This document shows positions 11,886 to 24,083 of a stretch of 64,000 nt of DNA, piece by piece (position 1 is the first letter of the stretch; each line of letters opens with the position of its first letter). This DNA comes from Asterias rubens (lineage: Eukaryota > Echinodermata > Asteroidea > Forcipulatida > Asteriidae), in the NCBI RefSeq assembly GCF_902459465.1, contig NC_047062.1, positions 4,156,501 through 4,220,500 of the forward strand, written 5' to 3'. The notes beneath the pieces were generated by a model, which saw only the letters and a program-made list of their open reading frames with translations, was not told where the DNA came from and did not search any database. The translations under genes and the position numbers were made by a program.

Positions 11886-12424
11886 ATCCCCCATCAATCG
11901 TAACCCTACATTACATTCTCCGTTCTGCAACTAGGAAGGATGAAGGTTTACTGCAGTGCCAGTTGCGATAGCGTAACCCTCCTGCCGACAGCGTAGCCTG
12001 AGGGTTTTGAAGCTTACGCAATGTGTGCAGGGCGAAATGGTTAAAATCATACAAATCATTCGACAGCTAGTCAGCAGATTTGCTCCATTTTTACTACTTC
12101 TGAAAATCATGACACAAATTCTAGGAACACAAACTTGATCCTCAATGTCTAATGAATCCTTCCATGTCACTCAAAACACCATTAAGATAATAGTTTGAAG
12201 AAAAATTACAAAAAACTTACCAGATACCGAGCGAAAGAGTGAAAAATGTCCGAGGTTAAAAATTCGAACCTGAGGGGGGCGGAGCTTTGGCCGTGTGTGC
12301 ACGTCACCGGGGTCAACAGACTCAGCGCTGCGTGTGGTGAATTGTGTATCCCTGCAACTGTGCAGCCGTAGACTTGTTCCAAGACCATTGGTGTTGCGCA
12401 GTCACACAACCAACTTAACGTTCT

Positions 12425-12537
12425 GATCTATGCACGGCATAAACTGTACACCCGGTGAGATGCAGAAATCAGAGAAACAGAGCGCCCGCTAACGTTCGTT
12501 CATTACAATCTTGTACAGTTTTTGCCGTGCATAGATC
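12425..12537. repeat. inverted repeat upstream of MRPS12
   Basis: GATCTATGCACGGCATAAAC (12425) faces its inverse GTTTTTGCCGTGCATAGATC (ends 12537), with an ~60 bp spacer. It lies 70-185 bases before the MRPS12 start and may be a small element or part of the promoter. Confidence 0.8.
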
Positions 12538-12609
12538 GGATTGTTGACCACAGTATACCTCTCCACCTTACTGTTTTCTAAATCAATTTTCTGGTTATCT
12601 TTGCAGAAA

Positions 12610-13418
12610 ATGTTGAGCGTACTTCATCAGTGTCGGCAACAGGTGTCGCTTGCCTTCAACTATGCCAGTAGGTATGCTGCTTGCAAAGCAGGTATGTGTC
12701 ACAACTCAACAGTTTTTGTAAGTGGCTGACACGTTATTCAGAAACAAATTTTGTTAATTTTTTTTCCATTAATAAAGAGTGACGATAATCAAGGTAATGT
12801 GAAAACAATTATTCAACTCCCAATACTTGGTCTTCATCAAGGTTTGGACCTCTTCTGGTCAGGCCTCAGATTGTCTAAGAGGACTAGGCTTTTCTTACAC
12901 CTCCCCCCACCCCACCTATTTGAACCATTTATAAACTTGAAAACAAACCCTTCTGACCCTTATTTTTGTTATCATTATATACCTGTTCTTTGTTTGATGT
13001 TTATGATAAAGGGACATGTGATAACTCAAGCTTACTGATAAGACTGTGGCCGCAGAATACAACGTCCTTGTCCAGGAGCATCTCCTTGAATCAGCTTCAC
13101 AGACGAGGCCCGTTCCGCAAGAAACCCAACCCCAAGAAGACTCATCCCACCGACCACCGTCCTCAGCTGAAGGGCGTCGTTCTTAAGACTCTGATCAGAA
13201 AGCCAAAGAAGCCCAACTCGGCCAACAGAAAGTGTGTCAAAGTGCGACTCAGTAATGGGAAGGAGGTTATCGCCTTCATCCCAGGGGAAGGTCATAATCT
13301 CCAAGAGCACAACATCGTTCTCGTGGAGGGGGGAAGGACGCAAGATCTTCCTGGGGTTAAACACACCGTCATCAGAGGCAAATTTGATTGTGGACATGTA
13401 GTTAAGAAAAAGAAATAG
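12610..13418 (+). CDS. MRPS12: mitochondrial ribosomal protein uS12m
   Basis: This is the small-subunit decoding-centre protein of the mitochondrial ribosome. Coding exon one starts at ATG 12610 just after an acceptor (TTATCTTTGCAG, 12606), so a non-coding exon probably lies upstream. The best join is donor 12671 (GTATGC) to acceptor 13075, which gives 134 aa; using the acceptor at 13042 gives 145 aa. The donor at 12691 finds no partner in phase. Seen: an Arg/Ala-rich presequence ([20 protein letters not shown]), then LNQLHRRGP, the S12 core [18 protein letters not shown], and [20 protein letters not shown] followed by [19 protein letters not shown], ending KKKK. The PNSA and GGRTQDLPG loops are the universally conserved decoding loops. 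Length matches the family (about 138 aa in humans). Confidence 0.96.
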
Positions 13419-14583
13419 GGTTTATGCAAAGGTTTGAGTCTTGTAAAGAAAACACAAGTTATATCTCTTTGGATTCTGCAGAGATTCTATCTTCCAAAAT
13501 CATGTGGATCTGCTTAGAATACTGCAAAGAGAGTTATAATTACTGGCATTGAAGTGTGTCAACTTGGAACATGTAATGCACAAATAACATACATGTACTG
13601 GTATTAATATAACTATACAATGGCATATGCTCAAGCACCATCTAGAAAATATACCGCAATACGTCTTGGAAAAGCGAGTACAGTTTACAAATAAATCAAG
13701 CTTCTAATGTGGACACCATGGTGTATCATGTAACTATGACCGGCTTAATAATTGTGTACCACTTTTAAGTCTGAGCACCATGATAGTTGCTGAAGTTGTT
13801 TGGACTCTGATTTCACCCAGACTCATATATAAGGGCTATCGACAAGTTTCATAATATCCGATGAAACTTTTCAAAACATGGTGTTTTGTTTTAAAGATGT
13901 CAGCAATAAACTACTCTGCTTTCTCCCCCATCCCCATGATGTTCTTAAAGATATTGGCAAGGATATGATGGCCTGATACTTCCTGGAGGCAATTGAGGCA
14001 ATCCTTGGCAATGCCTTGGTGCCCTTGAAATGCTCTCGTAGAAATTTACAATTTCCTCACAGGGTGGTTTACCTTTTATATTCAGTCTAATGCCTAGGTG
14101 CTCTTACCCTTTCAAAACCGAAGCATACAGGCCTGAGATATTATTTGTGATTTTAATAACGCAGTTGCAGGCCTATTACTTCAGTCTTGGGAGTGCAGAG
14201 AAATGTTTCCCTTGCAAAGGTCAAGCCTATGAGAAAAATACAAACTTATACTAGATCAGTTGATAGGGACATCAACAATACATTATGTAGGGTCATAATA
14301 TAATGACTACATGTACATATAATATCCGGCCTGCAGTTGGCCTGTCCATTTGCTGCGATGTGTCTCGTTAATAAATGTGTTGTTGATTGAAACAGGTCCA
14401 AGATGATGCTTCTTGTATCTATCCCAGCATTATTTAAGACTCGGGATGATCTTGCAATAGTACTTTGGTCCCAGAGTGTATAGGCAGAACAGCGAATCTT
14501 GAATTTGTAAACAAAACTGACTTCTATCTGATGCCCGGTAGCATAATTCTTACTTATCTACCAGTCTAGTTGACCCTGATGGA

Positions 14584-14617
14584 GTCAAAGCCTTGATTCG
14601 AATCAAGGCTCTTTGAC
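14584..14617. repeat. 34-bp near-perfect palindrome
   Basis: GTCAAAGCCTTGATT and AATCAAGGCTCTTTGAC meet at TTCGAA. No gene is adjacent. Confidence 0.7.
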
Positions 14618-14749
14618 AATGGCCCGGCTGTGTAAAAGAGTTGTTAATGTTTAGTTCGGGCTGCCGGGGATAGTTTCGGTAAATTATTGAGAACGCTGTT
14701 GGTGTTATTCATAAAAGTTTTCAACCTCGTGGACTTGCAGAACAATCCA

Positions 14750-15122
14750 TTAAGGGCAGTGGACACTATTGGTAATGACTCAAAATAATTGTTAGCATAA
14801 AAACTAACTTGATAGCTGTTGATAGTATAAAACATTGTGAGAAACGGCTCCCTCTGAAGTAACGTAGTTTTTGAGAAAGAAGTAATTTTCAACGAATTTG
14901 ATTTCGAGACCTCAGAATTAGATTTTGAGGTCCCGAAATCAAGCATCTGAACGCACACAACTTTGTGTTTACAAGGGTGTTTTTTCTTCCATTATTGTCT
15001 AGCAACTTCGACGACCAATTGAGTTCAAATGTTCACAGGTTTGTTATTTTGTGCATACGTTGATATACACCAATTGAGAGGACTGGTCTTCGACAATTAC
15101 CAATAGTGTCCAGTGTCTCTAA
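14750..15122 (+). mobile_element. TTAA MITE (GGCAGTGGACACTATTGG family), copy 2
   Basis: It starts TTAAGGGCAGTGGACACTAT and ends CAATAGTGTCCAGTGTCTCTAA. The interior carries GAGACCTCAGAATTAG and its inverse. Confidence 0.9.
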
Positions 15123-15560
15123 AAAACGAAAAACTGAAAATTGACCGTAACATACAAGTTGTATGGTAATGTCTTTATAAAAAAAAGTGTTACCCGGCCA
15201 ATAAAAAGAATCACTGATTAGGCCTATGTAAAACATTACACTGGATATAATTTATTGGGTAAAGTCATGTTGACCAACGTTTGGACGATAGTAGTGACCC
15301 CATTGTTGGTATAAGTAATAAAATTAAAATAATAAGTTAATCCAACTCATTTGGGTTGAGTTGGTCAGTATTTTAAAATACCCGTTACTGGTTAATCTTA
15401 ACCTAACATTGGGTGACTGCAATACGCAACATTGAGACTTGTTTTTGACCTTTGTTTTGGTACTCTCAATCAAATATTGTGTGCCTGCAATAAGCCCAAA
15501 CCTGATGGTTAGAACTTTTGGTAATTTGAATGACCTTTTAACCACATCACGTGGTAAAAC

Positions 15561-16087
15561 ATACAGTGGACACTATTGGTAACTACTCAAAAGAATTATT
15601 AGCATAAAACCTTACTTTGTAACGAGTAATGGGGAGAGGTTGATTGTATAAATCATTGTGAGAAAACGGCTCCCTCTAAACGTGACGTAGTTTTCGGGAA
15701 AGAAGTAATTTTCCACGAATTTGATTTCGAGACCTCAGATTTAGATTTTGAGGTCTTTAAATCAAGCATCTGAAAGCATACAACTTCGTGTGACAAGGGT
15801 GTATTTTTCTTTCATTATTATCTCTCAACTTTGACGACCAATTGAGCTAAATTTTTTACAGGTTTGTTATTTTAAGCATGTTGAGATACACCAAGTGAAA
15901 AGAGTGGTCTTTGACAATAGGAGACTTTCCAACGCTAGGCGGCAGCAGACATACCGGGTAAATTCCCATTGTTTACGTAGTTCTGAACATGCGCATAATT
16001 CTGAGAACAATGGATTTACCCGGTAAGTCTGCTGCCCTCTATCGTCCCAGAAAGTCTCCCATTGCCAATAGTGTCCAGTGTCTTTAA
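15561..16087 (+). mobile_element. TTAA MITE copy 3, interrupted by a second MITE
   Basis: The left end is shortened (ACAGTGGACACTATTGG). The right terminal repeat GACAAT..TGCCAATAGTGTCCAGTG is split by the 142-bp element at 15920-16061. The right flank ends CTTTAA. Confidence 0.9.
15920..16061. mobile_element. palindromic MITE (GGGAGACTTT ends), copy 1, nested
   Basis: The ends GGAGACTTTCC and GAAAGTCTCC enclose the mirrored GCAGACATACCGGGTAAATT / GGATTTACCCGGTAAGTCTG. It sits inside the right end of TTAA MITE copy 3. Confidence 0.88.
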
Positions 16088-16808
16088 GACCAACAGACGG
16101 TATATTTTTTTTTAAAGTCCTTAATAAATATTCAGACTTGTTTTTAACCAACAAATGAGCAGAAATACTTTGACCAACAAAATATTATGACCAATACTAC
16201 TGGCTAATTATGAGTAACAAATACATGGGAGTCACTATATTTTGCCCGATGTTGTGGTAAATGGCACTACCCAACTTCGCTGGGTAAAAAAAAACAATTC
16301 CGAAAGCAGTTGGATTGTTTCCCAGCGTCGGTCGAAATTGTTGTTCTTTCGATCGTTACCCATTAATTTTGTTTTAACAAAACGGTCATTTGCATTTTAA
16401 TAGATTTTGCGTAAATTAATTTATCTTGCATAATGCAAAACGATTAAGCTCCACCATCTGTGTTCAGTAAAAATAATTTTGCAGTGATTTAAAAAAAATA
16501 ATTTTAATTAATTTCTTCCATGGATTAGTGTTTTACAAAGATTTGAAAATTAAAAGTCTAAGACGGCTTTCTGTTATGTTTACATAAGATAGGTAACAAG
16601 ATTCCAAAATGGTGTGATGCAAAAATTAATGTTGTAGGCATTTCACACAATATTCATGGTGGGCGGTTGATGTTGTTGGATCGGTCTCAATTGTTCTGAT
16701 GAATTTTCAAGAGTCAGAAGTGAAGAGAGCTTCGAAAGACCTTGAAATAATTTTACCAATGTGTCTTCAAGAAAGGATGACTGATGACACTACACTCTAA
16801 ATGGGAGG

Positions 16809-16956
16809 AATGGGAGACTTTTAGGACGCTTGGTGGCAGCAGACCTACCAGGTAAAATCCATTGCTCTCGATAATGTGCGCACGCTCAGAACCACGTAAA
16901 CAATGGACTTTTACTTGGTAAGTCTGCTTCCACCAAGCGCCTCAAAGTCTCCCATT
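16809..16956. mobile_element. palindromic MITE (GGGAGACTTT ends), copy 2
   Basis: ATGGGAGACTTTTAGGACGC mirrors GCGCCTCAAAGTCTCCCAT. The interior has GGCAGCAGACCTACCAGGTA and its inverse. Same family as 15920-16061. Confidence 0.88.
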
Positions 16957-17299
16957 CTAAAGTTAATTAGAATTAGAAAAATTATTGTGATTAGCGATCA
17001 ATACATTTTAAGTTTGAAATAAATCCTAAAGCATTTAGAATTCAACTCAAAAATTGTATTTTTAAATCTAAAGATGGATTGGTCCGTAACTACTGTCTCT
17101 CCCATTTAGATTGTTAACATCATTGGTGATTGGTGTATTTTTCGAGAAATAGGCAATGATTTGATAAATATTATGGACTATCCACAGACTCGATGACATT
17201 CGTTTGTCCTTTCCTTGACTGCCGAGGAAACTGTGAGGATGTCACTCAGAATGGGTGACCATGGCCGACCATCGCATCAAAATGATTCAAAGAGTTGTC

Positions 17300-17301
<2 letters not shown>

Positions 17302-17332
<31 letters not shown>

Positions 17333-17345
17333 AAAAAAAAAAAAA
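17302..17345. repeat. poly(C)-poly(A) run
   Basis: About 19 C are followed directly by about 25 A. The T-then-G run at 38748-38786 is the same composite on the other strand. Confidence 0.9.
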
Positions 17346-18429
17346 TTAAAAAAATGAATGAATAACAACTGCCGAAATGATTTCACTTAATAATTTCAGT
17401 CACGTTATCTTGTAAAATGTAAATTGGAAGTAAAACTGTCATTTCTGCAAATGATTAAGTCTACGTTTAACTCCTTACCAAGTATAAGACACCGGTTGTT
17501 GTGTTGATCAAAGAAAAACAAAACTAAAAATAAAGTGTGATATTTGACCTGAATGCAAAACGTGTAAAAGCTTGGACTGCCGGTCTTGTTTAAAAGAAAG
17601 CATAATTTCACCATAGCTGACGGAGACAAACATTTGGCCATTTTAAGGATAAAACACCCTCTTTCAATCGACTTTTCCAATATGATGTACTTTCTCTTTT
17701 TCAAAGGTTATCGATCTATCAGTTTTCTGCGTACCTACCAACTTGTGGGGTTTAACCTTGTGAGTTGGTCGTACGTAACAGAATAAAAAAAGTAAAAAAA
17801 AATTCAAATTATTGGCTGTTATATCTTTAACAAATACTGAAACTTGGAATTGAGAAAAGGGTTTGACTTGAAGTTTGGAGCTGAGATGTTTCATAAACCG
17901 TTTATGAAGTATATTTCGCGTAATTTATTTCTGGTCAACTTGAAGTATTATGACATATGGCACAGGGTCAGTTTTTAAAGTTAACTTGCTACGTATCTAA
18001 AAACTACAATTGTGTGTTTAGAACCGTCGATCTTCTTTTGACATTGTTGACCACACCCAGGTCCACTCGCCCCCTTTTTTATTTTTAAGATTTGTATATC
18101 TTTTGTTTCTATATTTTTAAGATTTATATATCTTTTTTTCTATATACACCCTTTACAATGAAGAACAATTAGGTTTTAGAGGTTATAAACAATGGATTTT
18201 CTTTTCTTGAGCAAGCACTTTTCCTTGAGTGAAACAGAGGAGGAAAACTCACGTCCTCCCAATCGGGCGTGGTGGTCGGCTATCGAAAAAAAAGGTTGTC
18301 CGATAACAACACAGCCAACGATATTGGAGGGACGCAGGAAGGAGTGTTTTAAAATAATATTTAAAACAAAATGTGCACTTGTGATATTTTAATTGCCAAG
18401 TGAATTTTGAATGTTCTTGGGGAACCGCC

Positions 18430-18680
18430 TTTTTTTTTGGGGGGGGGGGGGCTCAAACAAATTTATTGGGTGGGGTCCAGGGGCCGGCCTAACGGCCCCT
18501 GGTGCCATGGGGTCCAGGGGGCGAAGCCCCGGTGGGGGTACAGGGGGAAAAGCCCCCTGGAGCTCTGAGCTTTCTGTCGTTTTGGGGGTGAAACATCAAG
18601 CCTCTTTATGCAGAAATTTAAAAAAACATACTTTTTAAGCACTTACTTTTGAAGCCCACCGAGCCCCCCCCCCCCCCCTG
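18430..18680. repeat. GC-rich hairpin cluster (GGGGTCCAGGGG type)
   Basis: A G run is followed by CCAGGGGCCGGCC..GGCCCCTGG and CCAGGGGGCGAAGCCCC..GCCCCCTGG, both self-complementary, then a C run at 18666. The base composition is unlike its surroundings. Confidence 0.7.
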
Positions 18681-19199
18681 GGTGCTCCGTTGACTCGTAT
18701 GTTGTACCTTATAGCTCCATGGTTGCACAAACACGTTTCAAATCAAATATTCATCTAAATCGTTTTGTGATTCTCAAAATACTTGGCCTTATTGTTTTGT
18801 TCAATATCAAGTGAAATAGGTCGGTTACGCAATTTTAATATTCAGAATTGCGTAATAAAGTACTACGCGCTGAAATGCTATGACTTTCCAGAGATGGTTC
18901 ATTGTGAGTCAGAATTATTCTCGAACCTGGCAATGTTCAAACCATGCGACCGCGTCCATACTTCATGTGCATAATAAATATTGACGGGTCTTTGTGCATG
19001 ATATGTATGGGTCGGCCTTGTCCCCTCGGTCTCTGCGGTCGCTGTATTTCACATTGTTCTCAAAACCCGCGATATATATATATACACACTCAACGCTTTA
19101 CCATTACCTAATAGCTCAAGAATGGCCAATTAGATCACCCGATATTAACAACGAGGCTGTGTTTTTCATGTAACACCGATACCGATTGGCTAGGATCAT

Positions 19200-19565
19200 T
19201 ATAAGACCCGCCTAACCGTGCTTATGGCTCTGGCCGTCAAGTTCAGGTTCAGGTCACATTTATAACGAAGGCTAGCTTGCTGCTGTGTGGATTGTGTGTA
19301 GACTGCTTTATATCATTATATGTACACACATACGTTATAAACGGCTGAATTGCACTTGTCGTTTGCTGGCACATGTTGGCGTAAATTCGAAATTAAAATG
19401 GTGGATAATTCATACAAGGGTTAGCATTTGGGATACCTGTATCGCACCGCCAACTTGCGGGGAGGAACACGGACTGGATACGGGCTAAAACACTCCTCCA
19501 AAAGGGTTCGTCGTTCGGTGTTTTTGTTTCGCCGTCGTTGTCGCACACAAGGACAAGGTTAGTCT
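19200..19565 (+). promoter_or_regulatory. possible 5' exon or promoter of the bZIP gene
   Basis: This stretch is richer in CpG than its surroundings and ends CACACAAGGACAAG followed by a GTTAGT donor-like site at 19559. The bZIP coding exon begins at an acceptor, so a 5' non-coding exon must exist upstream; this is a candidate only. Confidence 0.25.
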
Positions 19566-20619
19566 AGAGTCTTCATACATTAACCTAGATAGTTACGTAA
19601 GGGCGTGTCAACGTGAGATTTATTCTACCCCAAATGCCACCTTTTCGTCCCTTTTCGTTGGAAGATAGTAAGTTCAGTGTGTGCCCGTGTGTACAAGTTA
19701 ACCCCCTCTGCAAATCACAGCCGTGAAAAAAAGTTGAGAGATTACGTAATGTGTCGTAATCGTGGCAGTGTGAAGGTGCAGAAATGAAAAGTGTCTGGCC
19801 GGCCCCATACAATGTACGGAACTGATGACACTGCGTCAGTGAACCATTCGCAGATCAGCAGCAGAAATATCAATTCATGTTCGACTCTTTGACAACTTTG
19901 ATGACACTTGAATGACTGTCTCACTGTATATGTACCGACACGGTGTATTTTAGTACGGGGTTGTTTACAGTCATACATCCCCATGTATGTTTTTTTGTCA
20001 TCGTGGCGGTGCGTTCAAACTGAATATGGCTTTGTCTATCGTTGGTTTGCTTCGGCAGCATTACTTTCAGAGTGAAATGGCAAGGTAACGTGGTTGTTTT
20101 ATCTGAGCATAGGGAATGCTATTTATTTAGGATAGAAACATGGAGGACTAGCGGATGATGGTGGAAATACATTTATGGTAGGCCTACTCCTCCTAATCTA
20201 AGTAATCGGACTACAAAAACATTCACTTGACTTTTACATAGGACTTAGGAGGTATTTTTACTCGCCACTGAATATACTGGTCATGACCTGACGAAACAAA
20301 TCAATGAGTTGCTGTTTTTGTGTAGACATGGCATGGAGGTAGTCGGAAAGTTTCCGGGACAGAGCATTTTTTTATTAAACCACTGTTTACAGTTTAGTTT
20401 GGTGCTCATCGCGAAATTGTTTATGGAATGGGACATGAGTTCATTTTTATTATAGTAGGCCTACCTTGTGTAAAATCTTGAAAGGCATCGATGATCTTGG
20501 GATAAAGATGGAGCCATTCATCAGGTCTAGGACTAATCAGGTCCATTACCACTTGAAATAATACGATCATTACTTTAAATATTTGTATTAATAAATAAAT
20601 GAACAAAAACAAGCAAATT

Positions 20620-23290
20620 TGCCCCTATCAAATATGTTATAATTATTATTAAATGTTGTAATGTTATGTTTAAATATGACCATGGATATGAAAAATCAAT
20701 TTGTATGTGGATGCTATATATAAGGGGAACTATTTTGTTTCTCTTTGCTGTATAAAACCATGGATGACAGAAATGATGTGAACCATTCGGCCATTACAAT
20801 TTATTACACCCCACTCTAATTGCCCATTCTATTGCTAAACAGTGGTGTCAACCATAATAACAATCACACCATATCACACACCATGGTTGTATTATACCTC
20901 AATTTTCCAATCCATAAACTGAAATGTTTGTTAGTACCCGCCATTTGATTTGCTGATCGCCGAACAACCTCTGCGATTTTTGAAGAATAGAAGCGAACAA
21001 ATGTTTTTCCGTCTGAATGGTGCATTTTTTTCAGAACATAGTTTTATTTCTGTGTGTGGGCCTTCGATCATGCTCAGACCATAGTTTACCTCCATGTTGT
21101 GACCCTAAGATGGCCTTGCTTTACCCATGGAGGCTTCCTCCATGATGGAGGTTACCTATTATATGGTGTCAATTCATGCACTGTTGAGCAAAGTGTTCCA
21201 TCCTTGATGTGTGAGAAAAAAAGAGGGTTACATGTTACGTAACATTACATCGTATCAGACCATTATCGCACATGCGGCCGTCTTGCTCATAAACAAAATG
21301 TTACCTTTTTGAAGTGGCTTGTTTGTAATATGGGTGCTGGGTTTCATTTGTCATGTAAGACATCGTTACATCATCTCTTTTTGTGTGAATTGTATTTAGG
21401 TTTACTATAAGATCCTTGCTCTATACTTAGATGATGCTCTATGCATCTTTTCCTACCTCCATGCTCTATGGATGAATCAATCTAAATTCTGCCTGGGCCC
21501 AAGAAACTTGCATTCACCTTATTTATTATATAGCTAGTTGCAAGGTGTGTATTTGCATTATATATTTGCTTTGAGTCAAATCGTTTTTTTATATTCTCGG
21601 GCAGTAGTAAAACACTTTATTATTATAGGGAAAAACACAATCAAAATAACCAAATTATTCAAGAAAACCACAAAAAAATACAATCAAAGCAGAGAAGAAG
21701 AGGTAAGTGCACCAGCTGGAGCTCGATTGAGTACCGACGGGAAAAAAAGTCAGGTGCCATCCACCTCTCGCGTTGCTGCTTTTTTCAGGTTGGTCACACT
21801 GGAGAAATAAATAAATACTTAGGTGAAACTTTGGCATAACTATTTGGAATTGAAAGTGTAGGGCCGTGCAGATTTTTACATCAATTATGAAAGTAATGAT
21901 TTCATAATAAAAAAAACGATGACAACCCATCTCAAGGTGAATCTTATGTTTGTGAAATCGACAGTTATTTTTATATTGATGATTTTAAAAATCATGCCCA
22001 CACCGATACTTCTTACCTACAAGGTCTTATAGGCCTCCTAAAGACTAGTATTTGTCTGACCATGATGAAGGGTATTGTGCCACGTTCGATTGGCTGGAGG
22101 GCGTTTTTAACCCAACGAATGCGTTCTGCACGTTCCCACCACTGGGTGTTTTAATGGTACACAATGGAACAAGTTCATGAGCCAACTGTCGAAATTATGG
22201 AAAGAGAACTTCCAGACTGCACTGATAGTAATTTGAAGAGAAGATCGAACGGAAAAAAAAATTGAAAACATTTTTTGTGTACAGACTTTACTGCCTAATG
22301 AAACTGGAGAATTCCTATTACGCGTGCTATGCGCACAATAATGCATAGATATTGCACTGTTGACCCGAAGTGCTGACCGCTGTACCCTAATGCATATAAT
22401 GGTCACTGGTCAGATAACCTTTTGAACTTTAATTTTTACTGCCTATTTCCCAGCTGCTATTATATTCCCGACCCATAAACAAAAACCACTGTATGTTGAC
22501 CGTCAGCTTTGGCCACTCAGCCCTTCGGCCCTGACCGTTACGTTTGACCTGCCTGACCATTAAAGTGACGTCAGTTGGTGAAATGGGGGTCAAGTATCGG
22601 TGAAGTCATGCAATATTGTAGCATAGGGGTTTTGTGTAAATTTACACAAATTAATTTAAACAGTTTTGGGAATTGTGAACAGGCTCCTTAAATCAGTTGT
22701 CCTTGCCGTATAATTAATTTGGTTTAATGTTTTATGCAAGTGTATAGGGTGTTTTGTACGTTTACACCAACTATTTTTGCTTGTACAGTTTGAGAAGGCC
22801 TCTTATTAACTGTCCATGCTGGGAACATGTTTTGTAGTAGGTTTTATTCAAGTGTGAGTGTTTTTTTAACGTTTACTACACAACCACAGTTTTGGAATTA
22901 TGAAAAGGTCTCATTATGAAAAGGTCTCTTGTAAATATAGTTTGTTTTTCATGTTTTATGCGTAAGGGTTTTGACAAATTAATTTTATGCAGTTTTTGAA
23001 TTATGAAAAAGGCATCTTATCATTTTTTCCTAGACATGGAATATTATACTTCTTTATGTTTGCTGATGCTCAGTCAACAGCAAAATAAAACGACAACATG
23101 TTTGGGTTTTTTTTAAAGATGAAACCGCGTGTTTTACACGGAACGTAAGCACGAGGGGAAAAGTTCAAAGCATGCAGATCTCTAATTCAATTTCACTAGG
23201 TCTATAAATCACAGATCTTGAATGTACAGTACGTGCACAACGAACCGAATAGGTGTTATCAGCAGTGATGTCAATTATAATATCACTGTT
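20620..23290. other. gene-free stretch upstream of the bZIP gene
   Basis: AT-rich unique-looking DNA. There is a TATA-like CTATATATAAGGGG at about 20714 and a CRE-like GTGACGTCAG at about 22565. No supported coding frame. Confidence 0.4.
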
Positions 23291-23385
23291 AAAACAAAAG
23301 TTAATGGCCTGACGTTTCAACCCTTGCAGAGTCGATCTTTTTAGCCTTCGAGAAAGACTCTGACGTCAAGCCATTATCTATTTTT
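23288..23385 (+). repeat. repeat fragment with GTTAATGGCCTGACGTTTCA
   Basis: It shares AAGTTAATGGCCTGACGTTTCAACCC and a following AGAGT with the inverted copy at 42273-42330 next to MRPL4 exon 3. Confidence 0.65.
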
Positions 23386-23542
23386 CAATGATACATCATA
23401 TTTTCTCGATTTGTTTAACAGACAATTTGAAAATCTATATATTCAAGTTGTTTGAAATACATGAAATAATGTACACGGGTATTTCCCAAAATACATAAAG
23501 CGTTTCGTGACTGAGCGCTGGAGGTCACCGGACCTAAGCTCT

Positions 23543-23781
23543 GGGCCCAATGTCATAGAGCTGCTAAGCACAAACATTTGCTCAGCATGAAATTTCATCC
23601 TTGATAAAAACAGGATTACCCACAAAATTTCCATTTGTTTCGTGTTGCTTGTTACTATTCAGCTGTTGTTTGCTTATCCTGAAAATAACGTGGAAATATA
23701 GTTGGTAATCCTTTGTTTATCAAGGGAGAAATTACATGGTAAGCAAATTGTTTTGCTTAGCAGCGCTATGAAATTGGGCCC
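23543..23781. mobile_element. foldback MITE, GGGCCCAATTTCAT family, copy 2
   Basis: The ends GGGCCCAATGTCATAGAGCT and GCGCTATGAAATTGGGCCC are inverted. The interior has the GATTACCAAC / TTGGTAATCC pair. Confidence 0.88.
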
Positions 23782-23990
23782 TGGTGTTGTCAGAAGCAGA
23801 GTGTGGGTTCGAAGCCCGGACACTTGAAGTAGAACCCATGAGCAAGGCATTTAACCACAATAGTAAAACGGACTGTGAAGGGGGTAACCCCATTAAAGCA
23901 GGAGTTGGTGGCAACGTGCCTCTGGTTGCAGTTGATTTGGGTCAATATCAAATAAATGATAGCCCTCTCATTAAAGTGGCCGTCCGGCCT
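23782..23990 (+). mobile_element. SINE-like fragment with tRNA B-box
   Basis: It contains GCAGAGTGTGGGTTCGAAGC and GAGCAAGGCATTTAACCACA, typical of the local tRNA-headed SINEs. It directly abuts the foldback MITE and ends less than 100 bases before the bZIP coding exon. Confidence 0.5.
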
Positions 23991-24083
23991 CGTAGTTTTA
24001 TGGCGAAACAAAAAAGTTTCCTATAAGTTTTAAAAATAAATGTGTTCTGTGTTATTAATTTTCTCAGGTGGCACCTAGTCGCC

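Noticed and set aside
13032-13397. 121-aa minus-strand frame
   Set aside because: Antisense of MRPS12 exon 2.
21538-21810. Lys-rich plus-strand frame with a GTAAGT donor at about 21702
   Set aside because: Low-complexity KITKLFKKTTKKYNQ with no family match and no supporting acceptor.
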